Positions 38,362 through 47,268 of a DNA stretch of 57,805 bases are shown piece after piece (the stretch's first letter is position 1; every line of letters starts with the position of its first letter). The translations under genes were made by a program, and so were the position numbers. The notes under the pieces were generated by a model. That model was not told the DNA's origin. It did not search any database and was given only the letters and a program-made list of their open reading frames with translations. The DNA comes from Burkholderia pseudomultivorans (GTDB lineage Bacteria; Pseudomonadota; Gammaproteobacteria; Burkholderiales; Burkholderiaceae), in assembly GCF_902499075.1 (NCBI RefSeq), contig NZ_CABVPP010000051.1:1-57805 (forward strand), given 5' to 3'.

Positions 38362-38673
38362 ATGGACACCCAACAACGTATCAAGCAAATCGTCGACGAA
38401 AACCCGGTCGTGCTCTTCATGAAGGGCAACGCGCAATTTCCGATGTGCGGCTTCTCCGGCCGCGCGGTGCAGGTGCTGAAGGCCTGCGGCGTCGACCAGT
38501 TCAAGACGGTCAACGTGCTCGAGGACGACGAGATCCGCCAGGGAATCAAGACCTTCTCGAACTGGCCGACCATCCCGCAGCTCTACGTGAAGGGCGAATT
38601 CATCGGCGGCTCGGACATCATGATGGAGATGTACCAGTCGGGCGAACTGCAGCAGCTGTTCGCCGCCGCGTAA
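38362..38673 (+). CDS. grxD: monothiol glutaredoxin GrxD (Grx4)
   Basis: A 103-residue monothiol glutaredoxin with the CGFS active site at Cys29 (MCGFSG) and glutathione-contacting WPTIPQLYVKGEFIGGSDI. CGFS glutaredoxins bind a glutathione-coordinated 2Fe-2S cluster and deliver it, together with BolA proteins. Cytosolic; length typical. Confidence 0.96.
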   Translation: MDTQQRIKQIVDENPVVLFMKGNAQFPMCGFSGRAVQVLKACGVDQFKTVNVLEDDEIRQGIKTFSNWPTIPQLYVKGEFIGGSDIMMEMYQSGELQQLFAAA

Positions 38674-38698
38674 CCCGCGGCTGCCCGCTTCACTGCCG

Positions 38699-39295
38699 AT
38701 GGCACCTCCCAGCGCGCCGCCGCGCCGGCTGATCGTCGCGATCACCGGCGCCACCGGCGCGATCTACGGCGTGCGGCTGCTCGACCTGCTGCGCGCCGCC
38801 GGCGGCGTCGAAACGCACCTGCTGATTTCGAACGCCGGCTGGCTCAACATCCAGCATGAACTGAAGCTGTCGAAGGCCGATGTCGAAGGCCGCGCGGATG
38901 TCGTGCACTCGGTGCGCGACGTCGGCGCGACGATCGCGTCCGGTTCGTTCGCGACCGACGGGATGGTGATCGCGCCCTGCTCGATGAAGACACTCGCGAG
39001 CGTCGCGCACGGGCTGTCGGACAACCTGATCACGCGCGCCGCCGACGTCACGCTGAAGGAACGCCGCCGTCTGGTGCTGATGGTGCGCGAAACGCCGTTC
39101 AATCTCGCGCATCTGCGCAATATGACGGCCGTCACCGAAATGGGCGGCATCGTGTTCCCGCCGCTGCCGGCGTTCTACGCGATGCCGAAGACGATCGAGG
39201 AACTGGTCGACCAGACCGTCACGCGCGTGCTCGACCTGTTCGCGCTCAGCGCGCCGCTGACGACGCCGTGGGCCGGCATCCGGCACGCGCAGTAG
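38699..39295 (+). CDS. ubiX: flavin prenyltransferase UbiX
   Basis: A 198-residue flavoprotein with the FMN motif VAITGATGAIYGVRLLDLL, the SGSFATDGMVIAPCSMKTLASVAHG core and RRLVLMVRETPFNLAHLRNM. It makes prenylated FMN for the decarboxylase UbiD in ubiquinone synthesis. It starts 25 bases after grxD and is probably co-transcribed. Confidence 0.94.
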   Translation: MAPPSAPPRRLIVAITGATGAIYGVRLLDLLRAAGGVETHLLISNAGWLNIQHELKLSKADVEGRADVVHSVRDVGATIASGSFATDGMVIAPCSMKTLASVAHGLSDNLITRAADVTLKERRRLVLMVRETPFNLAHLRNMTAVTEMGGIVFPPLPAFYAMPKTIEELVDQTVTRVLDLFALSAPLTTPWAGIRHAQ

Positions 39296-39468
39296 CGTTC
39301 GCGATACGGCGCAACGGCGCCGTTCTTCGCGCATCTCCCGTCTTTTTCAGCTGATTTCTCGCCGGCAAGCGCTGTCGCGCCGCACCCGGCAAGCCGCCGC
39401 CGTCATTATCAACAAACAGGCTTCAATAAAATTCCCATGTGCCCGTTTATCAATTCCCGGTGCGCGCT

Positions 39469-39474
39469 TATAGT
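39469..39474 (+). promoter_or_regulatory. promoter of the extradiol-dioxygenase-like gene
   Basis: TATAGT with a moderate -35 TTTATC (39446-39451) at 17-base spacing, in an AT-rich stretch 30 bases before the gene. Confidence 0.45.
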
Positions 39475-39504
39475 CGTCGGCAACCCCTTTCGCAGGCCAC
39501 CCTC

Positions 39505-40296
39505 ATGAACCGCTTGCCTTCGCTCTACCTGTCCCACGGCGCGCCGACGCTGCCGATCGACCCGACGATGCCGTCCGGCGCCTTCACGCACCTCGGCGCC
39601 GAACTGCCGCGCCCGCGCGCGGTGCTGATGCTGTCCGCGCACTGGGGCACGCAGCAGCCGGTCGCGAGCATCGCCGCGCAGCCGGAAACGATCCACGACT
39701 TCTACGGCTTTCCGCGCGCGCTGTACGAGCTCCGCTACCCGGCGCCGGGCGCGCCGGACGTCGCCGAACGCGCGGCTGCGCTGCTGAACGCGGCCGGCAT
39801 CGCGACCGCGACGCACGAGCACGGCCTCGATCACGGCGCATGGGTGCCGATGCTGCTGATGTTCCCGCAAGCCGACGTGCCGGTCGCGCAATTGTCGATC
39901 CAGCCGCGCGCGGACGCGGCCCATCACTTCGCGCTCGGCCGCGCGCTGCGTCCGCTGCGCGACGAAGGCGTGATGGTGATCGGCTCGGGCCAGATCACGC
40001 ACAATCTGCGTGCCGCCGATTTCGGCGCCGCGCCCGAGGATGCGGATCCGCGCGTCGCGGAATTCACCGACTGGTTCGAGGCGAAGCTCGCCGCGCGCGA
40101 CGTCGACGCGCTGCTCGACTACCGCCGCCAGGCGCCGCATGCGGTGCTGATGCACCCGACCGACGAGCATCTGCTGCCGGTGTTCGCGGCGCTCGGCGCG
40201 GCCGACGACGACTATCGGCTCGGCATCCAGTCGCTCGGCACCTTCCAGCGCGTGCTCGCGATGACGAACTACGTGTTCGCGAGCGCGGCGGCCTGA
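39505..40296 (+). CDS. class III extradiol dioxygenase-fold protein (YgiD/DODA type)
   Basis: A 263-residue LigB-superfamily protein with metal-ligand histidines in YLSHGAPT (His11), LMLSAHWGT (His46), GLDHGAWVP (His110) and LMHPTDEHLLP. This is the 4,5-DOPA dioxygenase/YgiD group found widely in bacteria. It opens catechol-type rings in vitro, but the physiological substrate is unknown. It is a single gene with its own promoter and terminator. Confidence 0.9.
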   Translation: MNRLPSLYLSHGAPTLPIDPTMPSGAFTHLGAELPRPRAVLMLSAHWGTQQPVASIAAQPETIHDFYGFPRALYELRYPAPGAPDVAERAAALLNAAGIATATHEHGLDHGAWVPMLLMFPQADVPVAQLSIQPRADAAHHFALGRALRPLRDEGVMVIGSGQITHNLRAADFGAAPEDADPRVAEFTDWFEAKLAARDVDALLDYRRQAPHAVLMHPTDEHLLPVFAALGAADDDYRLGIQSLGTFQRVLAMTNYVFASAAA

Positions 40297-40318
40297 AGCC
40301 GCGGCCGGCGAACGCGCA

Positions 40319-40356
40319 ATAAAAAACCCGCCCGGACATCGCCCGGGCGGGTTTTT
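40319..40356. terminator. bidirectional terminator after the dioxygenase-like gene
   Basis: An ACCCGCCCGG/CCGGGCGGGT stem is flanked by AAAAA and TTTTT, working for the dioxygenase-like gene on the plus strand and the permease on the minus strand. Confidence 0.9.
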
Positions 40357-40400
40357 GGCGCCTGCTGCCGCCGCCGATTCCGGCGGCAGATCAGGCGACG

Positions 40401-41999
40401 TCAGGCACCGATCCCTTCAAGGATCTCGTCGTGCGTCTCGCGCTCGTCGAGGTACTTGGTGCGATAGCCGGTGCTCACGCCCCAGAAGTAGAACACCAGC
40501 GAGATCGCGGCAACGACCAGCATGTCCCAGCCGTACGGCAGGTAGCCGTAGCCGCCGAACTCCTTGCTGCCGATCAGCGACAGCACGGCCATCGTCGGCA
40601 GGTACGCGACCAGCCACCACGCGGCCTTCAGGTCGGCGCCCCAGCCGCTCCAGCCCGCCTTGCCCTGGAAGTAGAAATACACCGGCAGCGCGACGATCAT
40701 CAGCAGGATGATTTCGCCGGTCAGCGGCCACTTCGCCCAGTACAGGATCAGCGACGCGCAGACGAACGCGAACGGTGCGATCAGCTTCATCAGCGGAATC
40801 GACAGCGGACGCTCGATGTCGGTCGCCGCGCGGCGCAGCGCCATCAGGCTGATCGGGCCGGTCAGGTACGAGATCACGGTCGCGACCGAAATCACCGCCG
40901 CGAGCGAGCTCCAGCCGCGGAAGAAGAACAGGAACAGGAACGACACGAACAGGTTGAACCACATCGCCTGGCGCGGCACGCCGTAGAGCGGGTGCACGTT
41001 GCCGAACATCTTCGGCATCGTGTTGTTGCGCTCCATCGCGTAGATCATCCGCGTCGTCGTCGCCATGTAGGTCGTGCCGGTGCCGCTCGGGCTGACGAAC
41101 GCGTCGACGTACAGCAGGATCGCGAGCCAGTTCAGGTTCAGCGCGATCGCCAGCTCGGCGAACGGCGACTTGAAGTTGAAGTGCGACCAGCCCTGGGCGA
41201 TGTCGGCCGGGTTCACCGCGCCGATGTACGCCATCTGCAGCAGCACGTAGATCACCAGCGCGAGCAGGATCGAGGTGATCACCGCGAACGGCACGCTGCG
41301 CGACGGGTTGCGCGCCTCGCCGGCCAGGTTCACCGGGCTCTGGAAGCCGTTGAACGCGAACACGATGCCGCTCGTCGCGACCGCGGTCAGCACGGCCGAC
41401 CAGCCGTACGGCGCGAAGCTCGCGTTCGATGCGGTGCCGAGGTTCTCCGAATGGAAGCTCGTCAGCATCAGGCCGAGGATCGTCAGGCCCGGGATCAGGA
41501 ACTTGAAGATCGTGATCGTGGTGTTCGCGCGGGCAAACGCCTTCACGCCCCAGTAGTTCAGCATGAAGTAGATGACCACGAGCACGGCCGACAACAACAG
41601 GCCCGGCGTGGTCAGTTCCCCGTTGACGAACAGCGCGTGCGCCCACGGATACGGCCACGTGCTCATGTACTGGATCGACGCCTCGGCCTCGATCGGGATC
41701 ACCGACACGATCGCAATCCAGTTCGCCCATGCGCTGATGAAGCCCACCAGCGAACCGTGCGAATAGCGCGCGTAGCGCACCATGCCGCCCGACTCGGGGA
41801 ACATCGCGCCCAGTTCGGCATACGTCAGCGCAATCGCGAGAATCACGACGGCGCCGATAATCCATGCGCAGATCGCCGCCGGACCGGCAATCTTCGCGGC
41901 TTTCCAGGCGCCGAACAGCCAGCCCGAGCCGATAATCGAACCCAGCCCCGTCAGCATCAGTGCAAACGGGCCGATGTTCCGTTGAATAGAACTCTTCAC
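40401..41999 (-). CDS. APC superfamily amino acid permease
   Basis: A 532-residue membrane protein with 12-14 predicted helices. GLGSIIGSGWLFGAWKAA near residue 17 is the first-helix substrate motif, and YAELGAMFPESGGMVRYARY follows. It is longer than the GabP type and belongs to a different APC branch. It probably takes up an amino acid or related compound. It has its own terminator; no regulator is adjacent. Confidence 0.88.
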   Translation of the reverse strand: MKSSIQRNIGPFALMLTGLGSIIGSGWLFGAWKAAKIAGPAAICAWIIGAVVILAIALTYAELGAMFPESGGMVRYARYSHGSLVGFISAWANWIAIVSVIPIEAEASIQYMSTWPYPWAHALFVNGELTTPGLLLSAVLVVIYFMLNYWGVKAFARANTTITIFKFLIPGLTILGLMLTSFHSENLGTASNASFAPYGWSAVLTAVATSGIVFAFNGFQSPVNLAGEARNPSRSVPFAVITSILLALVIYVLLQMAYIGAVNPADIAQGWSHFNFKSPFAELAIALNLNWLAILLYVDAFVSPSGTGTTYMATTTRMIYAMERNNTMPKMFGNVHPLYGVPRQAMWFNLFVSFLFLFFFRGWSSLAAVISVATVISYLTGPISLMALRRAATDIERPLSIPLMKLIAPFAFVCASLILYWAKWPLTGEIILLMIVALPVYFYFQGKAGWSGWGADLKAAWWLVAYLPTMAVLSLIGSKEFGGYGYLPYGWDMLVVAAISLVFYFWGVSTGYRTKYLDERETHDEILEGIGA

Positions 42000-42244
42000 A
42001 TCCTCTCCTGTGTCTCAAAAAGCATGGTCGGCCCGCAACCCGGGATCGGCTCGGACTGCGCCGCGCACGCATTCTTGGGGGGACAAGCCGCCCGATCGGG
42101 GCAACCTGGTCCACGCGGCGCGTAGTTTAACGGTTGCACCTTGAAGTTGGCGCCAAAATCGATCAGCCCCTACAAAAAATCGGACGCTTCTGCAATATTT
42201 GTAAGCCAAATCTACGCAATAACCCTGAGTGCATGGAAATACGG
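42000..42244. other. intergenic region between permease and cold-shock gene
   Basis: An AT-rich region carrying divergent regulatory DNA. A short repeat ATTTG-N5-CAAAT lies near 42198-42212. No gene seen. The permease promoter must lie here, but I cannot place it. Confidence 0.3.
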
Positions 42245-42273
42245 TTGACCGCGCGGCCAATTATCCGTATAAA
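42245..42273 (+). promoter_or_regulatory. strong sigma70 promoter of the cold-shock gene
   Basis: -35 TTGACC (42245-42250) and -10 TATAAA (42268-42273) with an exact 17-base spacer. Transcription should begin near 42280, giving a leader of about 140 bases. Confidence 0.8.
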
Positions 42274-42420
42274 GAACCTCGCAGGATTTCAAGCGGCGAG
42301 TGAATTGGTTCTTTCGTAGTTCGCCCATCAACGGTACTCCGGTTGGTCCCATTACCCCCTTCCTTGATCTTCCGCACCCATGGGCTTCGGCCCCGTTTTA
42401 TCTTTTTAGGAACAAGTAAC
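42274..42420 (+). promoter_or_regulatory. long 5' untranslated region of the cold-shock gene
   Basis: About 140 bases between promoter and start codon, ending in a good AGGAA site. Long leaders of cspA-type genes act as cold-responsive RNA switches in Escherichia coli. The sequence here is unrelated by eye, so the function is inferred from layout only. Confidence 0.4.
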
Positions 42421-42624
42421 ATGGCAACCGGTACCGTCAAGTGGTTCAATGACGCAAAGGGCTTCGGCTTCATCACCCCGGAAGGCGGCGGCGACGATCT
42501 GTTCGCGCACTTCTCGGAAATCCGCGTCGAAGGCTTCAAGACGCTGCAAGAAAACCAGAAGGTTGAATTCGAAGTGAAGACGGGCCCGAAGGGTCTGCAA
42601 GCTGCGAACATCCGCCCGCTGTAA
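42421..42624 (+). CDS. cold-shock protein, CspA family
   Basis: A 67-residue single cold-shock domain with RNP1 KGFGFI and RNP2 DLFAHF. It binds single-stranded RNA/DNA and melts messenger structure. AGGAA precedes ATG 42421. Strong promoter, long leader and strong terminator suggest a highly expressed stand-alone gene. Which paralogue it is cannot be told. Confidence 0.95.
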   Translation: MATGTVKWFNDAKGFGFITPEGGGDDLFAHFSEIRVEGFKTLQENQKVEFEVKTGPKGLQAANIRPL

Positions 42625-42645
42625 GTACTGCGCGAGATTTCGTGT

Positions 42646-42675
42646 AAAAAAGCCCCGCTTCGGCGGGGCTTTTTG
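42646..42675 (+). terminator. rho-independent terminator of the cold-shock gene
   Basis: GCCCCGC-TTCG-GCGGGGC (42652-42669), a stem capped by a stable UUCG loop, with an A run before and TTTTTG after. Confidence 0.93.
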
Positions 42676-42737
42676 TTTTCGGCCGCTTTCGACCGGCGAA
42701 TTCGGTGCGGCGCGGCCCGGCGGGCCGCCCCCTTCGT

Positions 42738-43988
42738 TCAGCCGAACAGCCGCTGCGCGTGAATCCCGAGCCCGGTCGCGACGCTCGCGAGCCGGTCGCC
42801 GAACACCGGCTGTGCGTCCGGAAACGCATCGGCCAGCGCGCCCGACAGGAACGCGAGCCCGGTCGAGCCGCCGGTGAAGTACAGCGCGCCGACCTCGCGC
42901 GGTGCGATGCCGGCAAGCCGCACCGTTTCGCGCGCGGCCTCGACGATGCGCGCGGTGTCGTCGCGGCTCGCGTCGACCAGGCGCTGCGCGTCGAACGCGA
43001 TCTGCAAATCCTCTTCGACGTCGTTCAGGTCGATCACCGTGTCCCCGCCCGCCGCGACGCCGATCTTCGCCTCTTCCGCGCGCGCCATCAGCGCATGCCC
43101 GAGCCGCCGCTCGACCACGCTCACGAGTCGCTCGTGCTGCCGCGCGTCCCGGTACAGGTGCTTCATCAGCGTCAGTTCGCCGAGCCGCTTCGGCGTGTAG
43201 ACCGTGTTGATCAGGTGCCAGGTGGCCAGATCGAAGTAGATGCGGTTCGGCAGTTCGCGGCCTTCGGGATCGAGCGAACGGTAGCCGAACGCCGGCATGA
43301 TCGCCGACAGCTCGACGCGCCGGTCGTAGTCGGTGCCCGCGACGTGCACGCCGTGATGCGCGAGCACGTCGTCCTTGCGCTCGAGGCGCGCCATCCGCTC
43401 GGGTCCGACGCGCACCAGCGAGAAGTCCGACGTACCGCCGCCGATGTCGGCGACGAGCACGAGCCGCTCGGCCTGCTGGCGCGACTCGTAGTCGAACGCG
43501 GCCGCGATCGGCTCGTACTGGAACTGCACGTCCGCGAAGCCGACCGAGCGTGCGGCCGCTTCGAGCTGAGCCTGCGCGAGGCGGTCGGCGCGCGGGTCGT
43601 CGTCGACGAAGAACACCGGCCGGCCCAGCACCGCGCGGCCGATCGGTGCGCCCGCGCGCGCCTCGGCCTTGCGCTTCAGGTGCGTGAGGAAGCGCGCGAT
43701 GACCTCGGTGTACGCGATCGCGCTGCCGTCGCCGAGGTCGGTCGTCGTCTCGGCGAGCGGCGAGCCGAGGATGCTCTTCATCGAGCGCATCAGGCGGCCG
43801 TCGAAGCCGTCGATATACGACGCCAGCGCCGCGCGGCCGTATTCGACCGTCTCCTCGTCGTTGTTGAAGAAAATCGCGGTGGGCAGCGTCAGGTGGTCGC
43901 CCTCGACGGGCGCGAGGCGCATGCCGTCGCCGTCGGGCAAGGCCACGGCGGAATTGGACGTGCCGAAATCGATCGCGCAGTAAGTCAT
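42738..43988 (-). CDS. Hsp70-like ATPase (YegD-type)
   Basis: A 416-residue actin/Hsp70-fold ATPase: phosphate 1 AIDFGTSNSAVAL, phosphate 2 LVADIGGGTSDFSLVRVG and adenosine motif YFTGGSTGLAFL. It has the nucleotide-binding domain only and lacks the peptide-binding domain and lid of DnaK, as in YegD. A chaperone-like or regulatory role is inferred. ATG 43988 places the phosphate-1 strand at the N-terminus; an ATG six codons upstream is less likely. Confidence 0.85.
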   Translation of the reverse strand: MTYCAIDFGTSNSAVALPDGDGMRLAPVEGDHLTLPTAIFFNNDEETVEYGRAALASYIDGFDGRLMRSMKSILGSPLAETTTDLGDGSAIAYTEVIARFLTHLKRKAEARAGAPIGRAVLGRPVFFVDDDPRADRLAQAQLEAAARSVGFADVQFQYEPIAAAFDYESRQQAERLVLVADIGGGTSDFSLVRVGPERMARLERKDDVLAHHGVHVAGTDYDRRVELSAIMPAFGYRSLDPEGRELPNRIYFDLATWHLINTVYTPKRLGELTLMKHLYRDARQHERLVSVVERRLGHALMARAEEAKIGVAAGGDTVIDLNDVEEDLQIAFDAQRLVDASRDDTARIVEAARETVRLAGIAPREVGALYFTGGSTGLAFLSGALADAFPDAQPVFGDRLASVATGLGIHAQRLFG

Positions 43989-44015
43989 GGGAAGGTGCCG
44001 TCGCATGGCCGGCGC

Positions 44016-44052
44016 GAAAACGGAAAGGACGGGCTTTTTAACATGAAGCCCG
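44016..44052 (-). terminator. weak terminator downstream of the nitroreductase gene
   Basis: CGGGCTT/AAGCCCG (44030-44036 with 44046-44052) followed on the minus strand by a T-rich but interrupted run. The 280-base interval around it (43989-44271) otherwise shows no gene. Confidence 0.4.
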
Positions 44053-44271
44053 CGGGATCACAACCGGGGCGGCCGCCGAGCGGGCCGTGCCGGTTCGGCG
44101 GTGTGCGTGAATCGGGTGTCGACGGGCTGCGCCGGCGGCCGGCGAGCCTGCGGCGAAGCGCGATCCGGCATGGCGCGGCACCGCCGACGCTGCGGATGAC
44201 TGCCAACCCGTGCGGCGGCCGCACCTCGCCTCGGGACGGGGCCGCGCGCGACCCCGCGTCAACGTATCGCG

Positions 44272-44877
44272 TTACGCAGCCGCGTCGAAGCTCTTCTTCC
44301 ACGCCCCTGCGTACACGACCTCGCCGAGCGCATGACGCGTGCGCGGCGCCTTCTCGCGATCGCGCAGCACCGGGTCGAGCTTGTCGACGTTGCCGTAGTG
44401 GCCCAGCGAGATGATCGCCGGAATCGCGACGTCGGCCGGAATCTCGAACGCTTCGCGGAACGCGTTCGCATCGAAGCCGCTCATCTGGTGCGCGGCGAGG
44501 CCGAGCGCATGCGCCTGCAGCACCAGCGACATCGCGGCCGCGCCCGCATCGTACAGCGCGGTCGGCGCCGGTTCGCCCTTCGGCGTGAGCGTATGCGCGG
44601 TCACCGCGATCAGTACCGGCGCCGGCGCGTTCCAGCCTTGGTTGAACGGCACCAGCGTCGCGAACGCGCGCTTGAACGCCGCTTCGTCCTGCGCGCGGTC
44701 GAACACGATGAAACGCCACGGTTGCGCGTTGTACGCGGACGGCGCCCAGCGCGCGGCTTCGAGTACCGCGTGCAGGTCGTCGGCGCCGACGGGAGCATCC
44801 GAATACGCGCGCGGGCTCCAGCGGCCCGCGATCAGGTCGTGAATCGAAACAGTGGTGGGAGCAGGTTTAACGGACAT
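44272..44877 (-). CDS. nitroreductase family protein
   Basis: A 201-residue FMN-dependent nitroreductase: the FMN-binding RWSPRAYSD and APSAYNAQPWRF blocks near the N-terminus and GLAAHQMSGFD in the middle. It probably reduces nitro or quinone substrates with NAD(P)H. ATG 44877 (MSVKPAP) is preferred to an ATG six codons upstream on family length. Confidence 0.88.
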   Translation of the reverse strand: MSVKPAPTTVSIHDLIAGRWSPRAYSDAPVGADDLHAVLEAARWAPSAYNAQPWRFIVFDRAQDEAAFKRAFATLVPFNQGWNAPAPVLIAVTAHTLTPKGEPAPTALYDAGAAAMSLVLQAHALGLAAHQMSGFDANAFREAFEIPADVAIPAIISLGHYGNVDKLDPVLRDREKAPRTRHALGEVVYAGAWKKSFDAAA

Positions 44878-45040
44878 GCGGATCCTCGCTGACATCGATG
44901 AAGGGGCGCGAACGCCCGGCGAAACGCAAGCATAACCGCTTGCGCGCGCGTGCGCCCGGCCATCCCCGCCAATGCAAATCGCGGAACCTGCAATGGGCGG
45001 CCCGGCCGACGCCGGTGAGCGGCAGCGGCGGGCGGCGCGC

Positions 45041-46324
45041 TCAAGCCGCCTGCGCGGCGGCGCGGGACGGGCCGCGGTTGATGCGCAGCACGATCAGCGC
45101 ACCGACGATGCACAGCCCGCCCGAGATCATCGACGCGACCGTATAGGTGCCGAGGCTCGCCCGCAGCATCCCGGCGCCGAGCGCCGCGAACGCCGCGCCG
45201 AGCTGGTGGCCGGCGACGATCCAGCCGAACACGACCGGCGCGGCCGCCTTGCCGAACACGTCGGTCGCGAGCCGCACGGTGGGCGGCACGGTCGCGATCC
45301 AGTCGAGTCCGTAGAACATCGCGAACAGCGGCAGCCCGAAGAAATCGATCCCGAACGCATGCGGCAGGTAGATCAGCGACAGCCCGCGCAGCCCGTAGTA
45401 CCAGAACAGCAGCACGCGGTTGTCGTAGCGATCGGACAGCCAGCCCGACAGCGTCGTGCCGAACAGGTCGAACACGCCCATCGCGGCGAGCAGCGACGCG
45501 CCCTGCACTTCGGTCATGCCGTAATCGCTGCACATCGCGATCAGGTGCGTGCCGACGTAGCCGTTGGTGCTCGCGCCGCAGATGAAGAAGCTGAAGAACA
45601 GCAGCCAGAAGTCGCGCGAACGGCTCGCGGTCAGCAGCGTGCGGAACGCGACCGCGAGCGGATTCTCCTTCGTCGCGTCAGCGGCCGGCGGCGCATCGTG
45701 CGGCTCGCCGTACGGGCGCAGCTGCACGTCGGACGGCCGCTCGGGCAGCAGCAGCGCAACCAGCGGAATCACGATCGCCGCCGCCAGCGCGACGACCAGC
45801 ACGACCGGGCGCCAGCCGTGGCGCTGCGCGATCGCCGCGAGCATCGGCAGGAACACGAGCTGGCCGGTGGCGGTACTGGCGGTCAGGATGCCCATCACGA
45901 GACCGCGCCGTGCATGGAACCAGCGCGTGACGAAGGTCGCGGACAGCGTCAGCGCGACGACGCCCGTCGAGCAGCCGACCATCAGGCCCCAGATCAGCAC
46001 CATCTGCCAGCTCTGCGTCATCGTCGACGACAGCGCGACGCCCGCGCCCATCGTCGCGAGCGCGACGAGGATCGTCGGCCGCAGCCCGAAGCGCTGCATC
46101 GCGGCGGCGGCGAACGGCCCGGTCAGCCCGTACAGCGCGATGTTCACCGAAATCGCCAGCGAGATCGTCGCGCGGCTCCAGCCGAGTTCGCGTTCGAGCG
46201 GCACCATCAGCACGCTCGGCGTCGCGCGCGTGCCGGCCGCGGCGAGCAGGATCAGGAATACCACGGCTGCCGCGAGCCACCCGTAATGGAAGCGCCCGCC
46301 GATTCGTCTCACTGCCCAGTTCAT
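45041..46324 (-). CDS. MFS transporter
   Basis: A 427-residue 12-helix transporter. RFHYGWLAAAVVFLILLAAAGTR at the N-terminus and the GWLSDRYDNR loop are typical of the monocarboxylate-type MFS branch. It is divergent from a TetR regulator with two matching operators between them, so it is probably repressed by that regulator and induced by its substrate. Confidence 0.9.
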   Translation of the reverse strand: MNWAVRRIGGRFHYGWLAAAVVFLILLAAAGTRATPSVLMVPLERELGWSRATISLAISVNIALYGLTGPFAAAAMQRFGLRPTILVALATMGAGVALSSTMTQSWQMVLIWGLMVGCSTGVVALTLSATFVTRWFHARRGLVMGILTASTATGQLVFLPMLAAIAQRHGWRPVVLVVALAAAIVIPLVALLLPERPSDVQLRPYGEPHDAPPAADATKENPLAVAFRTLLTASRSRDFWLLFFSFFICGASTNGYVGTHLIAMCSDYGMTEVQGASLLAAMGVFDLFGTTLSGWLSDRYDNRVLLFWYYGLRGLSLIYLPHAFGIDFFGLPLFAMFYGLDWIATVPPTVRLATDVFGKAAAPVVFGWIVAGHQLGAAFAALGAGMLRASLGTYTVASMISGGLCIVGALIVLRINRGPSRAAAQAA

Positions 46325-46504
46325 GTGTCGTTCTCCTGTCGGCGAGACTGGGCGCTTCAGCGCCTAGTCGCACCCCATGCAAAGCTGTCGGCCGGACCCG
46401 GCGCTTCAGCGCCCGCCCCAGCCCCGCCAGGCCACCTCCGCCGCACACCGCATCGGCTGACCCGGGCCGACGCATGGCATTTGTCTGTCGAACCGGCCGC
46501 GATT

Positions 46505-46554
46505 GTTACCGATCGGTCACAACGGTGTTGCGATCGTAGTGACCAGTCGGTAAC
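46505..46554. promoter_or_regulatory. paired TetR operators between MFS and TetR genes
   Basis: Two 16-base sites in opposite orientation: GTTACCGATCGGTCAC (46505-46520) and GTGACCAGTCGGTAAC (46539-46554). The first is itself palindromic with one mismatch per half, and the second is nearly its reverse complement. They lie 36 bases upstream of the tetR start and 181 bases upstream of the MFS start. Confidence 0.75.
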
Positions 46555-46589
46555 ATGTCAAGCATTCCATCACGCAGTCGAGGGTCATC

Positions 46590-47210
46590 ATGTCGGGGAT
46601 CGAGGTCGCCAAACCGCCGGCACGCCGCACACGCCGGCCGGTCGCCGGCGCCACCGCGCACGAGCATCTGCTGCGCGCCGCCGAGGAGCTGTTTTACAAG
46701 GAAGGCGTACGCACGGTCGGCGTCGAAGCGGTCGTGGAGCGGGCGGGCGTCAACAAGATGAGCCTGTATCGCCAGTTCTCGTCGAAGGACGAGCTGATTC
46801 TCGCGTATCTGGAGCGGATGGATGCGTGCTTCTTCGAGCGCTTCGATGCGAGCGTCGCGAAGCATCCGGGCCAGCCGAGGGCGCAACTGATCCAGTATTT
46901 CGTCGACCTCGCCGAGCGCGCGACGCAGAAGGACTACCGCGGCTGCCCGTTCGTCAACGTCGCCGCCGAATTCCCGGACGCGACGCATCCGGCCCGCGAA
47001 CGCGTCGCGCGGAACAAGGCGCAGTTGATGAAACGGCTGGTCGAGCTCTGCGAAGGCGCCGGCGCGCGCGAGCCGCAGGCGCTCGCCGATTCGCTCGCGC
47101 TCGTGATCGAAGGGATTTACGCGGCGAGCCAGACGTACCGGCACGGCGAAACGCCGATCGGCACCGCGCCGGCGCTCGTCACGATGCTGGTCGACGCCGC
47201 GTGCGCGTGA
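46590..47210 (+). CDS. TetR-family transcriptional regulator
   Basis: A 206-residue regulator with the N-terminal helix-turn-helix AEELFYKEGVRTVGVEAVVERAGVNKMSLYRQFSSKDELI and a C-terminal ligand domain with DYRGCPFVNVAAEFPD. It is divergent from the MFS gene and should bind the two operators between them. The ligand is unknown. Confidence 0.93.
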   Translation: MSGIEVAKPPARRTRRPVAGATAHEHLLRAAEELFYKEGVRTVGVEAVVERAGVNKMSLYRQFSSKDELILAYLERMDACFFERFDASVAKHPGQPRAQLIQYFVDLAERATQKDYRGCPFVNVAAEFPDATHPARERVARNKAQLMKRLVELCEGAGAREPQALADSLALVIEGIYAASQTYRHGETPIGTAPALVTMLVDAACA

Positions 47211-47225
47211 CCGGCCGCGCGCCGC

Positions 47226-47231
47226 TACAAT
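47226..47231 (+). promoter_or_regulatory. -10 element TACAAT for the DUF1415 gene
   Basis: TACAAT followed by GCGGCC, 37 bases before the start; no -35. Confidence 0.45.
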
Positions 47232-47268
47232 GCGGCCCTTGCCGCGCCTTCGCCCGTTCCGCTCCGCC

